Shown: positions 63,538 to 64,000 of the stretch, piece after piece
Layout of the letters: each line of letters opens with the position of its first letter
Numbering within the stretch: the stretch's first letter is position 1
NCBI RefSeq assembly: GCF_900100755.1
Contig: NZ_FNCI01000005.1
Span: 62,001-126,000, forward strand
Direction: 5' to 3'
Source of the DNA: Onishia taeanensis
GTDB taxonomy: Bacteria > Pseudomonadota > Gammaproteobacteria > Pseudomonadales > Halomonadaceae
Length of the DNA: 64,000 bases
Translations under genes and position numbers: made by a program
Notes under the pieces: model-generated
What the model saw: only the letters and a program-made list of their open reading frames with translations
What the model was told of the DNA's origin: nothing
The model's database searches: none

Positions 63538-64000
63538 ATGCTCGAAGAAACCGTCAAGAAGATACTTACCGCCCGAGTCTACGAAGCGGCACGAGAAACG
63601 CCGATTTCAGCGGCCACCATCCTTTCCAAGCGTCTGAACAACCAGATTCTGATCAAGCGTGAAGACCTTCAGCCGGTCTACTCCTTCAAGATTCGCGGCG
63701 CCTACAACAAGATGGCCCAGTTGACCGAAGAGCAGAAGGCCAAGGGCGTGATCGCCGCCTCGGCGGGCAACCATGCCCAGGGGCTGGCGCTGGCGGCCAA
63801 GCTGATGGGCGTCAAGGCGGTCATCGTGATGCCGCGCATTACGCCGGAAATCAAGGTACAGGCGGTGCGCGCCCGGGGCGCCAAGGTCATCCTCAAGGGC
63901 GACGCCTTTGCCGCCGCCGCCGCCCATGCCCAGGAATTGATCGCCCAGCACGGCTATACCTACATTCCGCCCTTCGACGATATCGACGTGGTCGCGGGTC
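63538..64000 (+). CDS. ilvA: Threonine dehydratase, 5' part (continues beyond window)
   Basis: PLP enzyme that deaminates threonine to 2-oxobutyrate for isoleucine synthesis. 154 codons are visible from the ATG at 63538. The PLP lysine is Lys51 in SFKIRGAYNKM, and SAGNHAQG lies downstream. Whether the C-terminal regulatory ACT-like domains of biosynthetic IlvA are present cannot be seen. Confidence 0.93.
   Translation, partial: MLEETVKKILTARVYEAARETPISAATILSKRLNNQILIKREDLQPVYSFKIRGAYNKMAQLTEEQKAKGVIAASAGNHAQGLALAAKLMGVKAVIVMPRITPEIKVQAVRARGAKVILKGDAFAAAAAHAQELIAQHGYTYIPPFDDIDVVAG

Overview
The window is a chromosomal, replication-origin-proximal region of a GC-rich gammaproteobacterium. The complete proton F1Fo-ATP synthase operon, mnmG-rsmG-parA-parB, rpmH-rnpA-yidC-mnmE, dnaA-dnaN-recF-gyrB, and a Kdo/heptose lipopolysaccharide (LPS) core cluster all fit Halomonas or a close relative in the Halomonadaceae. 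The genus is inferred from remembered gene order and protein character, not from a search.

Layout. 1-3548: apbE (3' end outside the window), uppP and mgtE, leftward. 3688-10800: atpIBEFHAGDC, leftward, with a good sigma70 promoter and a terminator. 11027-15484: parB, parA, rsmG, mnmG. 15485-16099: a gene-free AT-rich stretch with seven DnaA-box-like 9-mers, a candidate origin. 16100-18507: an amino-acid ABC transporter. 18612-27061: housekeeping genes (erpA, argC, a ClC channel, hemJ, thiD, thiE, hemL, a fused kinase-like gene), with a three-box DnaA cluster before hemL. 27062-34602: an AT-richer accessory island. 34603-38032: rdgB, hemW, an OmpA-like lipoprotein, rlmJ. 38182-41993: mnmE, yidC, rnpA, rpmH, leftward. 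41994-42561: a second origin-like region. 42562-48794: dnaA, dnaN, recF, gyrB. 48979-62642: gmhB, glyS, glyQ and the LPS inner-core genes. 62651-64000: rpiA and the 5' part of ilvA.

The most interesting part is the island at 27.06-34.45 kb. It encodes a glycine-rich exported protein, two small exported proteins, a periplasmic-type C39 peptidase with its Cys-His-Asp triad, and an outer-membrane beta-barrel protein. It also encodes two regulators resembling VpsR (with an intact sigma54-contacting GAFTGA loop) and VpsT/CsgD (with the c-di-GMP-binding signature WMSR). The three exported proteins share an ungapped 12-residue motif that resembles a double-glycine leader, although each also has a Sec signal peptide. 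A well-matched sigma54 promoter, with a perfect inverted repeat upstream, precedes the glycine-rich gene. I read this as a c-di-GMP-controlled biofilm or functional-amyloid secretion cassette, analogous to but distinct from Fap and curli.

The second theme is replication and segregation. ParA/ParB are encoded at 11-13 kb, but the six parS-like sites lie at 45.7-49.9 kb, two of them inside recF. Two separate DnaA-box-rich, AT-rich regions flank about 22 kb that separates mnmG from mnmE. The LPS cluster encodes Kdo transferase, Kdo kinase, an OpsX-type heptosyltransferase I, WaaF and ADP-heptose synthesis, which points to a phosphorylated-Kdo inner core.
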